A stretch of 64,000 bases of DNA from Methanoregulaceae archaeon UBA467 (GCA_002503825.1 DASP01000014.1:1-64000); one strand, 5' to 3'. Shown: positions 35,939 to 45,711, counted from the first letter of the stretch. Numbers and translations are program-made. The notes: generated by a model not told the origin, from the sequence alone.

Positions 35939-37285
35939 TTAATCTTCTTTCCGGCGCAGGAACAGAACGAATGCTGAAATTGAAAGAAGGATAAGCGGTA
36001 CTTCCGGTGCAGATTTTGTCGGGGCAGTGGTCGGCTGTAAAGAAAGGGTGGCATCAACAGGGGTAACCTGGCCTGACTGCACCTGCACGGTTGCCTGCCA
36101 GCTGGCATATCCGGTCTGTGACACCATGACGACATGGGAACCCGGCTGGACTGACGGAACGGTCAGCGGGGTAATTCCGATATACCCATTATCGACGTAG
36201 ACCCCGGCACCTGACGGATTCGAGTTCACGGTAATTGTTCCGGTCCCGGGTGCCGATGTCGGGTACTGGGTCGGGGAGACCGAAAGCTGCTGCGTCACCG
36301 TCGTCGTTTTACCTGATTCCACATAGATATTCCCGTTCCAGTCCTGGAATCCTGAAAGAGAAAGACGTACCTGGTGATACCCGGGTGAGAGCCCGGCTGC
36401 GATCTGGGGAGCCGGGCCGTAATACCTGCTGTCCACATACACGCCGGCTCCCTGCGGCGTGGATACCGCATAGATTGATCCGGTACCCGGGGAATGCGGT
36501 GTGAGCGATGCATATACCTGTGAATTCTGGCTGTTATATACAGTTGTAGTTCCGGTCCATGTCTGGTACCCGGGCATATTGACCTGGACCGTATGACTCC
36601 CCGCAACCACGTTGTTGAAGGTGCACGGGGTGGACTGCGAGTTCCCGCCGTCAAGTGTAGCCGTTGCTCCACTCGGGCTTGAGGTCACGGAAACACTCCC
36701 GTACGACTGCACAGGCGTCAGGTAGGCATTCACATAAACGGTCTGGCCTTCGCCCGGATTGCCGGAATAGGTCTGTGACCAGGTCTGGTACCCGGAGAGG
36801 GAGAGGCTTATCGTGTGACCCGGGGTCCCGGTCGTCGGGACGGTAACCGTCACAGGGGATAATCCCTTGTACGAGCCGTCAAAATAGACACTTGCACCAG
36901 ACGGGGACGAACTGATGGAATAATACCCTTTACCTGACCCGACTGGGGGTGTGGTCGGGATGGTGATCGGAATAAAGATCAGGTCAGCATTGATATGGAT
37001 TGTTTCACCCTGGAAAGGGTTGCCGTTATAGGTCTGTTCCCAGTCCTGGTAACCATCCTTTGTCACCCTGATCTGGTGACTCGGGGTCCCTTCCGTTGCA
37101 ACGGTCACAGTTACCGGTGTTGTACCCCGGTAAGACCCGTCAAAATAGACACTGCCATATGAAGGGCTCGAAGTAATCTCAAAATAACCCTGGCCTCCGC
37201 CTATGATTTCATCGGCATACACAGGGACTCCTGATGCAATAAACACTGCCAGCAGGACGATTCCAACAAATGTAAGACTTTTCAT
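35939..37285 (-). CDS. PEGA-repeat surface protein, five repeats, anchored
   Basis: A 448-aa exported protein: signal peptide to ~residue 24, then five PEGA units. Repeats 1 and 2 are longer with the extra loop N-x-x-x-G-E-x-(I/V) (NPFQGETIHI; NPGEGQTVYV). Repeats 3-5 are standard. The C-terminus has S/T/P-rich linkers, a helix VPLILLSISAFVLFLRR and charged ED. Similar in plan to the protein at 3127. Probably displayed on the cell surface. Confidence 0.87.
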   Translation of the reverse strand: MKSLTFVGIVLLAVFIASGVPVYADEIIGGGQGYFEITSSPSYGSVYFDGSYRGTTPVTVTVATEGTPSHQIRVTKDGYQDWEQTYNGNPFQGETIHINADLIFIPITIPTTPPVGSGKGYYSISSSPSGASVYFDGSYKGLSPVTVTVPTTGTPGHTISLSLSGYQTWSQTYSGNPGEGQTVYVNAYLTPVQSYGSVSVTSSPSGATATLDGGNSQSTPCTFNNVVAGSHTVQVNMPGYQTWTGTTTVYNSQNSQVYASLTPHSPGTGSIYAVSTPQGAGVYVDSRYYGPAPQIAAGLSPGYHQVRLSLSGFQDWNGNIYVESGKTTTVTQQLSVSPTQYPTSAPGTGTITVNSNPSGAGVYVDNGYIGITPLTVPSVQPGSHVVMVSQTGYASWQATVQVQSGQVTPVDATLSLQPTTAPTKSAPEVPLILLSISAFVLFLRRKED

Positions 37286-37486
37286 GCGAAAAACACCCTA
37301 ATTTGGTTAATAATGGGTAAACCTGAATGTATTTGAACTCTGTGATATGTCAGACAATGGACTGACCAGTATCATCACGGCAGGGGTTGAAAATACGGGA
37401 GTTATATGACATGGCCGCGATACTCCCACCGGGAGTGAGAATCGTATCCTTACATTGATGGCATCCACGATACTATAGAAAATGAT

Positions 37487-38383
37487 ATGCATACAACGCT
37501 GCGGGCATACGTGGACCTCCTCCGGCTCCATTTCTTCTTTGCGTGGCCGCTCCTCTTCTGTTCGGGCTACCTGCTGGCAACCGGCATCTACGGAAATTTT
37601 TCCTGGATTGATCTCCTGAAAGCTGCTCTCATTGGTTTTTTCGGGTTTGAAGCAGGATTCGTGCTGAACGATTACATCGACCGTGAATACGATAAAAAAG
37701 ACATCGAGAAAAACCGCCTGACCCGTTACTGGCGCCTCTTCGGAACCCGCCCTATCCCGGCAGGATTAGTCAGTCCAAGGACGGCACTCACCCTGTTTTG
37801 CGTCCTTGTTCTCCTCGCAGCTCTCCTCATCGCCACATTCCCGTTCCCGCATTCCCTTTATGCCCTCCTCATCATGGGGGTTTCGTACCTGCTTGAGGCA
37901 TTCTACCAGGTAAAGAAACGAAAGGAAGTATTCCCGGTCGCACAGCTCGTCGGGCGTATCGATTTCGCCCTCTTCCCGGTCGCCGGGTATCTCATCGCAG
38001 GGTTCCCCGATAGCACGGTGTTGTTCTATTTCATCTTCTTTTACCCGTTTGCCATGGCACATCTCGGTGCAAATGACCTGATAGATGTGACAAATGACCG
38101 GTCCCGGGGATTGAACACCATTACGACACTTTACGGTCTTAAAGGCACGGCTACATGGATTGCCGTATTCACCGTGATACATGCAGTCTTCGCGCTCCTT
38201 TTTATGACCCGGCTCGGCTGGATCGGCAGGACCGGACTGGTGGCAGGGCTTGTTCTGCTCTCGGTTGCGAACGTGGTAATAATGAAGCAGAAGTCCCCGG
38301 AAGCAGCTCTTAAGGTACTGCCGATGTTCCATGTGACAATGCTGGTCTATGCCGTATCAATAGCGGGGGATTCAGTGATCTAA
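37487..38383 (+). CDS. UbiA-family prenyltransferase
   Basis: A 298-aa membrane enzyme. Two aspartate-rich metal sites are visible: VLNDYIDREYDKKDIEKNR (first) and GANDLIDVTNDRSRGLNT (second). Eight to nine helices. UbiA enzymes attach a prenyl chain to an acceptor; in archaea relatives make the second ether bond of membrane lipids, but others are of unknown acceptor. Convergent with the family A gene at 38456. Substrate not determinable. Confidence 0.87.
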   Translation: MHTTLRAYVDLLRLHFFFAWPLLFCSGYLLATGIYGNFSWIDLLKAALIGFFGFEAGFVLNDYIDREYDKKDIEKNRLTRYWRLFGTRPIPAGLVSPRTALTLFCVLVLLAALLIATFPFPHSLYALLIMGVSYLLEAFYQVKKRKEVFPVAQLVGRIDFALFPVAGYLIAGFPDSTVLFYFIFFYPFAMAHLGANDLIDVTNDRSRGLNTITTLYGLKGTATWIAVFTVIHAVFALLFMTRLGWIGRTGLVAGLVLLSVANVVIMKQKSPEAALKVLPMFHVTMLVYAVSIAGDSVI

Positions 38384-38455
38384 TAAAAATTTGTGATCCT
38401 CATAACTGTGTTTTTTCAAAAAAAGAGGAGATGATCAGGTGTTTATCATCTCCGT

Positions 38456-39379
38456 TCAGGTATTATGGATATATGTTCCAGCAGGACCGGTGAACTGCGA
38501 CTTGTAGTTCATGGTCTTCTGGAAGAGTGTTATCTCTCCGGTTGTCGTGGTCAGTTCCGAATAGACGAGATCTTCTGCCTTCGGATAAAGGGAATCCATA
38601 TTGGAAAAGTCAACAACCCGTCCTTCCTGTACATGCACGTTCAGGTACGCAGTTGTCGTCCCTGATGCCGCAATATCTCCAAAGCCGGTCAGTTTGACAT
38701 TGTAGTTTGCCTCGACACCCGGGTCTGCAACAGGCCACGGCCATGCCATGCCGTATCCAGTCTGTTCTCCTTCGTCCGGGTCAGGAGCAGCGAGCATAAT
38801 AAACCGTTCTGATGACTGTGTTGAAAGTGAACCGATCGTGATATCGACTGAACTTCCCTCTTCTACAATGTTGCAGAACGGCGGGATGATGTCATCATCA
38901 CTCTGTGTTGCGAACGGGCAGAGCAGTGAGTATGTCGTATCAAGTCCGGTACTTGCTCCATCGAGAAGCAGGGACTCCTCCGAGGTCATCCGGCCGGTAT
39001 CGCTCCCGATAAACTCAGTCAGCCTGTCGGTGACAAGGTTATACTGGTTTTCTGCCGCCATTCCTGCAGTATCATACTTCATGGTCCTGGCAAACGATAC
39101 CAGGCCCTGATCGGCGATGGTGCGCTCTGAATACGTGCCCGAATAAATGACCGATGTTGGTACCATCGGTGGAGCAGGCGGATTCGGACCATTCTGATAT
39201 CCGTCATTGATGGTCGTTGCAATGCGGTCTGTCTCTGTTGCCGTTCCAGACAGCTGCATGAGCGTGCTGGTCACAAAACCCTGCGTCTCTTCGACCTGCG
39301 GTTCCCCGCTGTCGGCGAATGCAACACCGGTTGTGATAAGGACAATTATTAGTGTAATAAGACTGATTCGTAATTTCAT
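38456..39379 (-). CDS. Family A secreted protein, intact copy
   Basis: A 307-aa exported protein (MKLRISLITLIIVLITTGVA is the signal). The mature part opens D-S-G-E-P-Q-V-E-E-T-Q-G-F, and the C-terminal third carries NVHVQEGRVVDFSN and the motif A-E-D-L-V-Y-S-E-x-x-T-T-x-G-E-I-T-L-F-Q-K. Start is set by AGGTGG five bases upstream of ATG 39379. No membrane anchor. The family is represented in this window by two fragments (2524, 60968) and a damaged copy (213). I do not recognise it elsewhere. A surface or secreted protein of unknown role. Confidence 0.75.
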   Translation of the reverse strand: MKLRISLITLIIVLITTGVAFADSGEPQVEETQGFVTSTLMQLSGTATETDRIATTINDGYQNGPNPPAPPMVPTSVIYSGTYSERTIADQGLVSFARTMKYDTAGMAAENQYNLVTDRLTEFIGSDTGRMTSEESLLLDGASTGLDTTYSLLCPFATQSDDDIIPPFCNIVEEGSSVDITIGSLSTQSSERFIMLAAPDPDEGEQTGYGMAWPWPVADPGVEANYNVKLTGFGDIAASGTTTAYLNVHVQEGRVVDFSNMDSLYPKAEDLVYSELTTTTGEITLFQKTMNYKSQFTGPAGTYIHNT

Positions 39380-39555
39380 GCATTCCACCTACAGTTTTGC
39401 TGAATTTCAGCAAATTTTTACTTTTCAATGAGTATAGATAATATGTTCAACAATTTTTTTCGGATATAACTTTTAATAAAATTTCTCATTTTATCACCTG
39501 AAACTTAAAATCAGTCATTTTCACTGGAACGACTTAACCGGTTTTATAAAAAAGT

Positions 39556-39820
39556 GGCTTTGTTGAAACCCTTGCGGTACTCTCACTATTCCTCTTTCGC
39601 CGCACTCCACTTCGGGACCCTCCCGGGGCCGATGCCCCGCCGTATGTGTGCGACCCCATACTGCAATAAGGACCGTGCTCAGGTTCTTATAAAAAATCGT
39701 AAGGTCCCTGTCAACCCTGCCCGCAGGACATCCCGGGGGGTGGGGCAGGGAGGGGTGAAACCCCTCCTGTCAGAAAAATGAATCGAACCTGATACCGGAA
39801 TTAAGCATTTTAACAAAGCC
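39556..39820 (+). repeat. 265-bp dispersed repeat, copy 3 (best preserved ends)
   Basis: Terminal inverted repeats GGCTTTGTT (39556-39564) and AACAAAGCC (39812-39820), perfect over 9 bases and 12 of 13 when extended. Internal stems near ATCAACCCTGCCCGCAGG. It lies 177 bases upstream of the family A gene. No target-site duplication is obvious. No transposase in the window. Confidence 0.75.
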
Positions 39821-39873
39821 AAAAATGGTATTCTTCAGAAAAATCTGAACCGGAAGAGAGGAGAACACATTGA

Positions 39874-40305
39874 TCATTCCATTCCAGTCTGTATCCTTTT
39901 TACCTTAACAATCTCAGGAAGATCCCACCCCCCGATCATCTCAACAAGTGCCTGAACGTAGGGTTCCTGCCGTGTCATGCTCGGAGAAGACCGGGGGTTA
40001 TGCCGGTCACCTTTTCTTCCCATCCCGGCATGTCCCGTTGCAACAAAATGCAGGAAATCCTCTTTTGGAAGGTACCAGGTACAGTTTATCGTCAGCCTGA
40101 CAAAATTCCTGTTTTTCGGGTGAGGATACAGGAGAGCACGCGTCCCTCTTACCGGCACCGGATCTCCGTTCCCGGACTCTGAAAGTTCGATTATCCGCAG
40201 CCAGAGTTCGTTGCATCCCTCATCTGCCATGACACAGGTACGGCAGGAACGGTTTGCAGGCGGGTAGCCGTCTCCCTCGTAAAAACGGCAGAACCGGATG
40301 TCCAT
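39874..40305 (-). CDS. Hypothetical cytosolic protein, 143 aa
   Basis: A soluble basic protein (MDIRFCRFYEGDGYPPANRS...). Two Cys (S-C-R-T-C-V) and one in NELW/NCTWYLPKED. It follows the AOR gene and a possible 57-aa frame by a few bases, so it is likely co-transcribed with them. Family not recognised. The cysteines could bind a metal or cluster, as an AOR partner might; inferred from location only. Confidence 0.55.
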   Translation of the reverse strand: MDIRFCRFYEGDGYPPANRSCRTCVMADEGCNELWLRIIELSESGNGDPVPVRGTRALLYPHPKNRNFVRLTINCTWYLPKEDFLHFVATGHAGMGRKGDRHNPRSSPSMTRQEPYVQALVEMIGGWDLPEIVKVKRIQTGME

Positions 40306-40311
40306 ACTACA

Positions 40312-40485
40312 TCATGGGAGGCCTTCCCTTAATCCGTTTCCATACGAAGGGTTGCTGCGGTGAAACCAGCAGGTATGAATCTGCACAGGGGGTGCCTCAT
40401 TCTTCAGGATAGTTGTGACTACACGGAATCTGGTTAACTGCCACGTGCCGGTTTTGTACTGTATTCCTTCAATCCCTTCATACAT
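40312..40485 (-). CDS. Possible small protein, 57 aa
   Basis: M-Y-E-G-I-E-G-I-Q-Y-K-T-G-T-W-Q-L-T-R-F..., lying between the AOR stop (40541) and the 143-aa gene (ATG at 40305), seven bases from the latter. Its position in the operon supports it, but there is no clear ribosome site or family. Could be chance. Confidence 0.35.
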   Translation of the reverse strand: MYEGIEGIQYKTGTWQLTRFRVVTTILKNEAPPVQIHTCWFHRSNPSYGNGLREGLP

Positions 40486-40540
40486 CAGGAGCCTGGATAA
40501 AAAATAGAGTAATTGCCTGATAATACTGATAGAACGATTA

Positions 40541-42412
40541 TCAGGGCTTATCCGTGCCATGCAGCTCTTCGGCGACATCATCGAGCATCAGTTCTTCCAG
40601 ACGTTTCTTCGAGGGCACTCCTGTTGCCGGATCGCACCCGTGAAGACGGTAATAGGAGTCGAGCAGCGAGTTGTGGAGGATTAAGTCTTTTTTCCCTTCA
40701 TCAGTACCTGCATGTTCAGGCCGCTGTGGCAGCCTGTCGTCAGCCCGTGTCATCCTGAAGCGTGCATTAAATGCCCTTTCCTGCATGTAAATCCGGTCAA
40801 GGGCCTGTTCCAGTTCCTGTTCATCAAATGCAACGCCCGTCGACGCCTCTATCAGCCTGGTAACTCCACCCCACAGCGGGTAACGCCATACCAGCGGGAC
40901 GGCCAGGTACCAGCTGTTTACGGCACCTTTGCACCGACCGAGGGCATCTGCGAGTGTAGTGACCCGCTCACCGGCGAGGAGTGCACCTGCAGGGTCATTT
41001 GTAAGATACCCTTTCCTGACGAGTTCCTCATAAAGATCAGGTTCATTCTCACCAAGGGCCCACGTCCTTCCCCTGAGATGATCGGCACCACGGGTAGAAG
41101 TGGCATGTGCGAGGCTGTATATCCCGGCAGGGTAGACACCCCTGCTCACTCCCTTGACATCAAAGCAGTATGCCGCTGCTTCGCCCCCGAGTTTTTTTGC
41201 AAGACCGTTCATGCCTTCCGAAAGGAGGTCCCCAAACCCTTCCCTTCGGGCAATCATGTGAATGAGCCTTATCTGGCTTTCTGCATCCTCCCATTCAAGC
41301 GGGATGCCCCCGGTGTCCTGCAGGGTAAGGAGTCCTTTCTCATAGAGTTCCTTGGCATATGCAATCACGCTCCCGAGACCGATGATGTCCATACCGTAAC
41401 GGTTGGCGAGGTTTGACATCTCCATTATGGCAACCGGGTCAAGGATTCCGCTGTTTGTCCCGAGCCAGTGGACAGCCTCGTATTCAAGCGCCTCTCCGAC
41501 CTCTCCCGAATGGTCTCCCGAAGGTATCCGGAATACATTCTTGCACCGGACAGGGCAGCCGTGACATCCGGTCCGTCCGATCTCATACTCTTTCCACGCA
41601 CCTGACCGAAGGTCAGCCGGAACATCGTCGTGCTCCCACCGTTCCTGGCTGTTCCGGAATGCCGGCCTCCAGTTCTCAACGCCGATAAGAGACCCGTGCG
41701 TGCCGACAGGGTCATGGAAGAAATCGGATTCCCTGAAAAATGTTGAATCCTCGTGCACAAGGTCACGGAAACTGTCGGGACGGGCGAGTTCAACCCGTCC
41801 GGTACCATGTATCACGACTGCTTTTAAGTTCTTTGAGCCGAATACCGCCCCGCTTCCGGGAGCTGCTGATGCATACCTGTCGATGATGGTTGATGCAAAC
41901 CTGACACGCCGTTCCCCTGCCGGGCCTGCACAGGCAACGCTGATATGTTCACCATGTTCTCTTTTCAGGAGTGTGGTCGTTTCCCACGTATCACGTCCCC
42001 ACAGGTCTCCTGCATCGCAGATGGCAACGTTATCGTCATCGATGAGAAGGTATGAGGGAACTGCGGCCCTGCCTGTGATGACAAGCTGGTCATATCCGGC
42101 ACGCTTGAGGTGCCATGCACATTCGCCGCCGCCACTGCCATCGCCAAGGATCCCGGTGAGAGGCGAGAGCGTACTGACCGAAAGCCTCCCGGTAAAGGCG
42201 AGGGAAGTCCCGGTCAGCATTCCGGGTGCAAAACAAAGAACGTTACCGGGGCCGAGCTGATCGGTGCCGGCCCGTATCTCTTCCCACAGGACCCGGGAGT
42301 TAAACCCACGCCCGCCCAGGAATTTTTTTGCGTAAAGGGGATCAAGAGGTTTTTTTGTTATCGTCCTGTTCGTTAAATTTACCCGGAGTATTGTTCCTCT
42401 CCATCCATACAT
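40541..42412 (-). CDS. Aldehyde:ferredoxin oxidoreductase family (tungsten enzyme)
   Basis: A 623-aa enzyme. Domain 1 (MYGWRGTILRVNLTNRTITK, then FAPGMLTGTSLAFTGRLSVS) binds the tungsto-bispterin. Domain 2 has the cluster motif G-C-H-G-C-P-V-R-C with the fourth Cys in ALGRCKGAVN. D-I-I-G-L-G stands where the pterin-binding D-x-x-G-L-(C/D) is expected. AOR oxidises aldehydes to acids with ferredoxin; the subfamily cannot be told. The GYD protein gene lies upstream on the same strand (85 bp), so probably GYD-AOR-57aa-143aa form one operon. Tungstate could come from the wtp operon at 4551. Confidence 0.88.
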   Translation of the reverse strand: MYGWRGTILRVNLTNRTITKKPLDPLYAKKFLGGRGFNSRVLWEEIRAGTDQLGPGNVLCFAPGMLTGTSLAFTGRLSVSTLSPLTGILGDGSGGGECAWHLKRAGYDQLVITGRAAVPSYLLIDDDNVAICDAGDLWGRDTWETTTLLKREHGEHISVACAGPAGERRVRFASTIIDRYASAAPGSGAVFGSKNLKAVVIHGTGRVELARPDSFRDLVHEDSTFFRESDFFHDPVGTHGSLIGVENWRPAFRNSQERWEHDDVPADLRSGAWKEYEIGRTGCHGCPVRCKNVFRIPSGDHSGEVGEALEYEAVHWLGTNSGILDPVAIMEMSNLANRYGMDIIGLGSVIAYAKELYEKGLLTLQDTGGIPLEWEDAESQIRLIHMIARREGFGDLLSEGMNGLAKKLGGEAAAYCFDVKGVSRGVYPAGIYSLAHATSTRGADHLRGRTWALGENEPDLYEELVRKGYLTNDPAGALLAGERVTTLADALGRCKGAVNSWYLAVPLVWRYPLWGGVTRLIEASTGVAFDEQELEQALDRIYMQERAFNARFRMTRADDRLPQRPEHAGTDEGKKDLILHNSLLDSYYRLHGCDPATGVPSKKRLEELMLDDVAEELHGTDKP

Positions 42413-42497
42413 TTTTGATCATCTCTCTTTACCCGGTATTCAAGGTAATGAAATGGTCAGATGCCTCACGCATGGGCCCCTGCAGAGAGCAGAAGTT

Positions 42498-42797
42498 TTA
42501 AGGATGTGTACGGGTTGTAGTCATCTCTGCGACGTCTTTAGCCGGTATCGCAAGCAGTGTTTCGGTTTTTGCAAACCCGAGATGGGCAATCTCCATCATC
42601 GCCTTTAACATCGCTTTTTCATCAGGGGTTTCTGCAAATGCCACAAAATCATAGTGCCCGAGTGTGTAGTAAAGATTTGTTATCTCCCCGCCGACCCCGT
42701 TCAACTGTGTCTTCATTTCAAGAATACACTCTGTCACATTCTTCACCCTGCCCAGACCCGCAGGGGTGAAATTTCCTACAATAATAAACGTCACCAT
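42498..42797 (-). CDS. GYD-domain protein
   Basis: A 99-aa ferredoxin-like-fold protein. The family mark G-H-Y-D-F-V lies at the middle, after MVTFIIVGNFTPAGLGRVKN and before MLKAMMEIAHLGFAKTETLL. GYD proteins are small dimeric regulators or ligand-binders of unknown detail. It is the first gene of the likely AOR operon. GGAG lies about 12 bases upstream of the ATG. Confidence 0.82.
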   Translation of the reverse strand: MVTFIIVGNFTPAGLGRVKNVTECILEMKTQLNGVGGEITNLYYTLGHYDFVAFAETPDEKAMLKAMMEIAHLGFAKTETLLAIPAKDVAEMTTTRTHP

Positions 42798-43049
42798 AAG
42801 GATGTTTCATCTCCAGTCTCTATAAGGGACAGAACCCGGGGCCTGATAATACTTTTTCTGTCCTCCCGGGTATGAATCAGATATGTCACTTGAAAGGGAA
42901 AGTATACCGGGTATTTTATTTCAGGCCCGTCGTATGAAAAGAACAGATGAAATTTTTATCATACAGGACTCAATGTGTATCCTGGTTCTGCCATGATGCA
43001 GGCAGGACGCAATTTAGGATCTCCTGAAAATTATAGACAGGGATTACCT

Positions 43050-43325
43050 TTAAATCTTCTTCCCCGTCTTTGTAATCTTTTTTTCAGGTTTTATCGGGCC
43101 GGGCTGATTCGTGTGCGGGCCGAGGTCCTCTTCATGCGGATGAGAATGGGGGGTGTGCACTGGAGGAAGGTCAGGTTTCTTCTGGGGATGATGCTCCGGG
43201 TGCGGGTGAAGATGGTCATAAGGATGGTGCTGGTCCTCGTCTTCTTTGCGTTCCTTATCCGGGCTCTTTTTTGTGCCGGTATGGTGTTGGCCGGGATCAG
43301 TGTCAGGGTTATGACGTGGTGACAT
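43050..43325 (-). CDS. His/Pro-rich low-complexity protein
   Basis: A 91-aa protein with 15 His and 17 Pro, no Cys and almost no hydrophobic residues. Runs such as H-H-P-Y-D-H-L-H-P-H-P-E-H-H-P and H-T-P-H-S-H-P-H-E-E could bind Ni, Zn or Co like other His-rich metallochaperones. No signal peptide. No ribosome site seen, and the opposite strand also has an open frame, so it is not certain. The nearby metal genes make the idea attractive but it is inference. Confidence 0.5.
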   Translation of the reverse strand: MSPRHNPDTDPGQHHTGTKKSPDKERKEDEDQHHPYDHLHPHPEHHPQKKPDLPPVHTPHSHPHEEDLGPHTNQPGPIKPEKKITKTGKKI

Positions 43326-43829
43326 GAATTGAATTTAATTCTGCAGGATTAATGCTTTTCCATGTCGCGATATCCTCCTGCAGGATATGTGCCGGTTGAG
43401 AAGCAGGTATTTTCCCATAAATCCCGGAATTTACCGCTATGTCTGAATACTTAAAAAATTCATGCCTTCCTGGCATCTCCTCAAACATTTTCTCATACCG
43501 CCCGGACAGGATAACAAAGAAAAAGGAATGCAATATGAGGATTTATGCATAAATTTTATCATTCATGCCTTTGAAGGGGTCACTTATTTATCATCGACAC
43601 ACCATTACTGTCGGGAAACGTCAAGAAAAGATGCCCGATTACATTATTTCACCAGGATACCGGGGATTATTTTGCGGGCATGAGGGATCTGTTTCCATTT
43701 TGATTCCTGATAGTATCAGGAAAGGAAATATATATCTGAAACCCTTGACCACAGATACCGTATGCGGACTTCAGACCATCCTGCCTGTCGGGACCGGCTG
43801 ACACGGTTCCCGGTCTTTTTCCCGGGATC
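43326..43829 (+). promoter_or_regulatory. Intergenic with promoter of MFS gene
   Basis: 504 bases. AAATATATAT at about 43726 fits a TATA box placing the transcript start near 43755, upstream of the ATG at 43830. The open frame at 43565-43801 would cross this promoter and is judged unlikely. Confidence 0.45.
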
Positions 43830-45347
43830 ATGACGCTTCTCGCACCCAGGGAACACCTGACCGGTGAAGAAGTCACAAAGGGACTTTCAATCGTTCTTCG
43901 GGACGGCCTTGCGACACAGGCGATGGTAACCCTCACCGGGGGTATTTTTCTTGTCGCGTTTGCCCTCAGTCTTGGCGCATCCAATACGGTCATCGGGCTC
44001 CTGGCTGCCATTCCGCCGCTTGCTGAACTCATCCAGATGCCGGCCATATCCCTGGTTGAACGGCTCCGGAACAGGCGGCTTATCTGTATTTCTGCATCGC
44101 TTATCGCACGGCTTTCATGGATTGTAGTCGCGCTCATTCCCTTTGTCTTCGGGCCCGCTGCAGGTATTGCGGTCCTGGTCGTATCGCTTATATTCTATGG
44201 CTCCGTATCAGCCGTTTCACACTGCAGCTGGAGTTCATGGATGCGTGACCTCGTCCCGGCTGAGATCCTCGGCGCTTTTTTTTCAAAACGGATGGCCCTT
44301 GCAATGGCTCTTGGTGCCGTCCTCTCGCTATGTGCCAGTATTTTTATTGATTACTGGCAGACTCATTTCTCCGTCCCCGTCACTTTTGCATATTCGTTTA
44401 TTTTTATCGCCGGATTCATTGCGGGTCTCATCGATATATGGCTCATGGCACGGATGCCGGAACCACTCATCCGGGTTGCGGATACACCCTCGCTCTTCCG
44501 GCAGGTCAGGGCTGCGTTCTCAGACGAGAACTTCTCCCGGCTCATCTCATTTGTAGGTTCATGGAATTTTGCGGTGAACCTCGCTGCCCCTTTTTTTACC
44601 GTATACCTCCTCACACGGGTTGGCCTGGACCTTACCCTCGTGATTATTCTTGCCGTGCTCAGCCAGGGGGTGAGTGTTATATCCTACCAGTTATGGGGGA
44701 ATATTGCCGACAGGTACAGCAATAAATCGGTTTTACGCGTTGCAGGACCACTGTTTATGCTCTGTATTCTTGGCTGGACGTTTACGACCATGCCTGAGAG
44801 ACATCTCCTGACCCTCCCCCTGCTCGTCGTGCTCCATGTCCTGATGGGACTGTCGACTGCCGGTGTGACCCTGGCGTCGGCAAATATCGGGCTTAAACTG
44901 GCACCAAAGGGGGGAGCGACTTCATACCTTGCCACTATCAATATTACCAACTCTCTTGCAGCCGGGATTGCCCCGATCATCGGCGGTATGTTCGTTGATT
45001 ATTTTGCTGCAGCCGAGCTGTCACTGACACTGAACTGGAGAAGTCCCGGTGCCGTGTTTGCGTTCCAGACCTTTGATCTCCAGTACTGGGACTTCTTCTT
45101 CTTCTTTGCATTTTTAATTGGCATCTATTCAATACACCGTCTCGCATTTGTAAAAGAATCGGGGGAGGTGGAAGAACGTGTCGTGGTACGGGACCTGATT
45201 GCCCGGATGAGCAGGGAGATGCGGAACCTGTCCACGGCCGGGGGGCTTCGGTACATGCTTCGGTTCCCGGCCATTGATACAATACCTGATACTGAAAAGG
45301 ACGGAGAGACGTCCGTACCTGAACATCAGATTTCAGAGAACAGATAA
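43830..45347 (+). CDS. MFS transporter
   Basis: A 505-aa twelve-helix permease. Typical major-facilitator features: LSLGASNTVIGLLAAIPPLA in the first bundle, GNIADRYSNKSVLRVAGPL (the loop between bundles) and the second bundle with LGWTFTTMPERHLLTL. A ~70-residue charged tail (LIARMSREMRNLSTAGGL) is unusual. No neighbour suggests a substrate. Confidence 0.83.
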   Translation: MTLLAPREHLTGEEVTKGLSIVLRDGLATQAMVTLTGGIFLVAFALSLGASNTVIGLLAAIPPLAELIQMPAISLVERLRNRRLICISASLIARLSWIVVALIPFVFGPAAGIAVLVVSLIFYGSVSAVSHCSWSSWMRDLVPAEILGAFFSKRMALAMALGAVLSLCASIFIDYWQTHFSVPVTFAYSFIFIAGFIAGLIDIWLMARMPEPLIRVADTPSLFRQVRAAFSDENFSRLISFVGSWNFAVNLAAPFFTVYLLTRVGLDLTLVIILAVLSQGVSVISYQLWGNIADRYSNKSVLRVAGPLFMLCILGWTFTTMPERHLLTLPLLVVLHVLMGLSTAGVTLASANIGLKLAPKGGATSYLATINITNSLAAGIAPIIGGMFVDYFAAAELSLTLNWRSPGAVFAFQTFDLQYWDFFFFFAFLIGIYSIHRLAFVKESGEVEERVVVRDLIARMSREMRNLSTAGGLRYMLRFPAIDTIPDTEKDGETSVPEHQISENR

Positions 45348-45711
45348 ATCTTAGAATAGTCAGTTTATTCCGTTTTATCCCTCCATACACCGGGTTTTTC
45401 CTGCTTTCCATGGCAGGGCTGCACAGGGAAGACCGCCCGGCAGAGATAATACCTGCATTCCCAGATACACGGAGATGATGAAGGTCCTGTCAGGAGGGAT
45501 CCGCATGCCGGGCAGCGGACAGGCACAATCTCTTTTCCCATGCATATCCAGGGATTCCCGTGAAAATAGCACCGGTACCATGCACGGTGAAAGTGAACAG
45601 ATGCGAAAATGAGACCCGTGGAGTATCAGATTCTTGCCGTATACAGAGATCGCGGATTTGCTGAAATTCTTATCGCAGGCGTGAATATATGAGGCGGGCG
45701 TGTTTTATTTT
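45348..45711. other. Intergenic, no gene seen
   Basis: About 360 bases between the convergent ends of the MFS gene and the kinase remnant; short frames only. Confidence 0.4.

Noticed and set aside
39730..39820. GGTTCGATTC-like stretch in repeat copy 3 as a tRNA T-arm
   Set aside because: No acceptor, D or anticodon stems around it, and the other two repeat copies lack the match.
43565..43801. 78-codon frame before the MFS gene
   Set aside because: It crosses a good TATA box for the MFS gene, has no family and no ribosome site.
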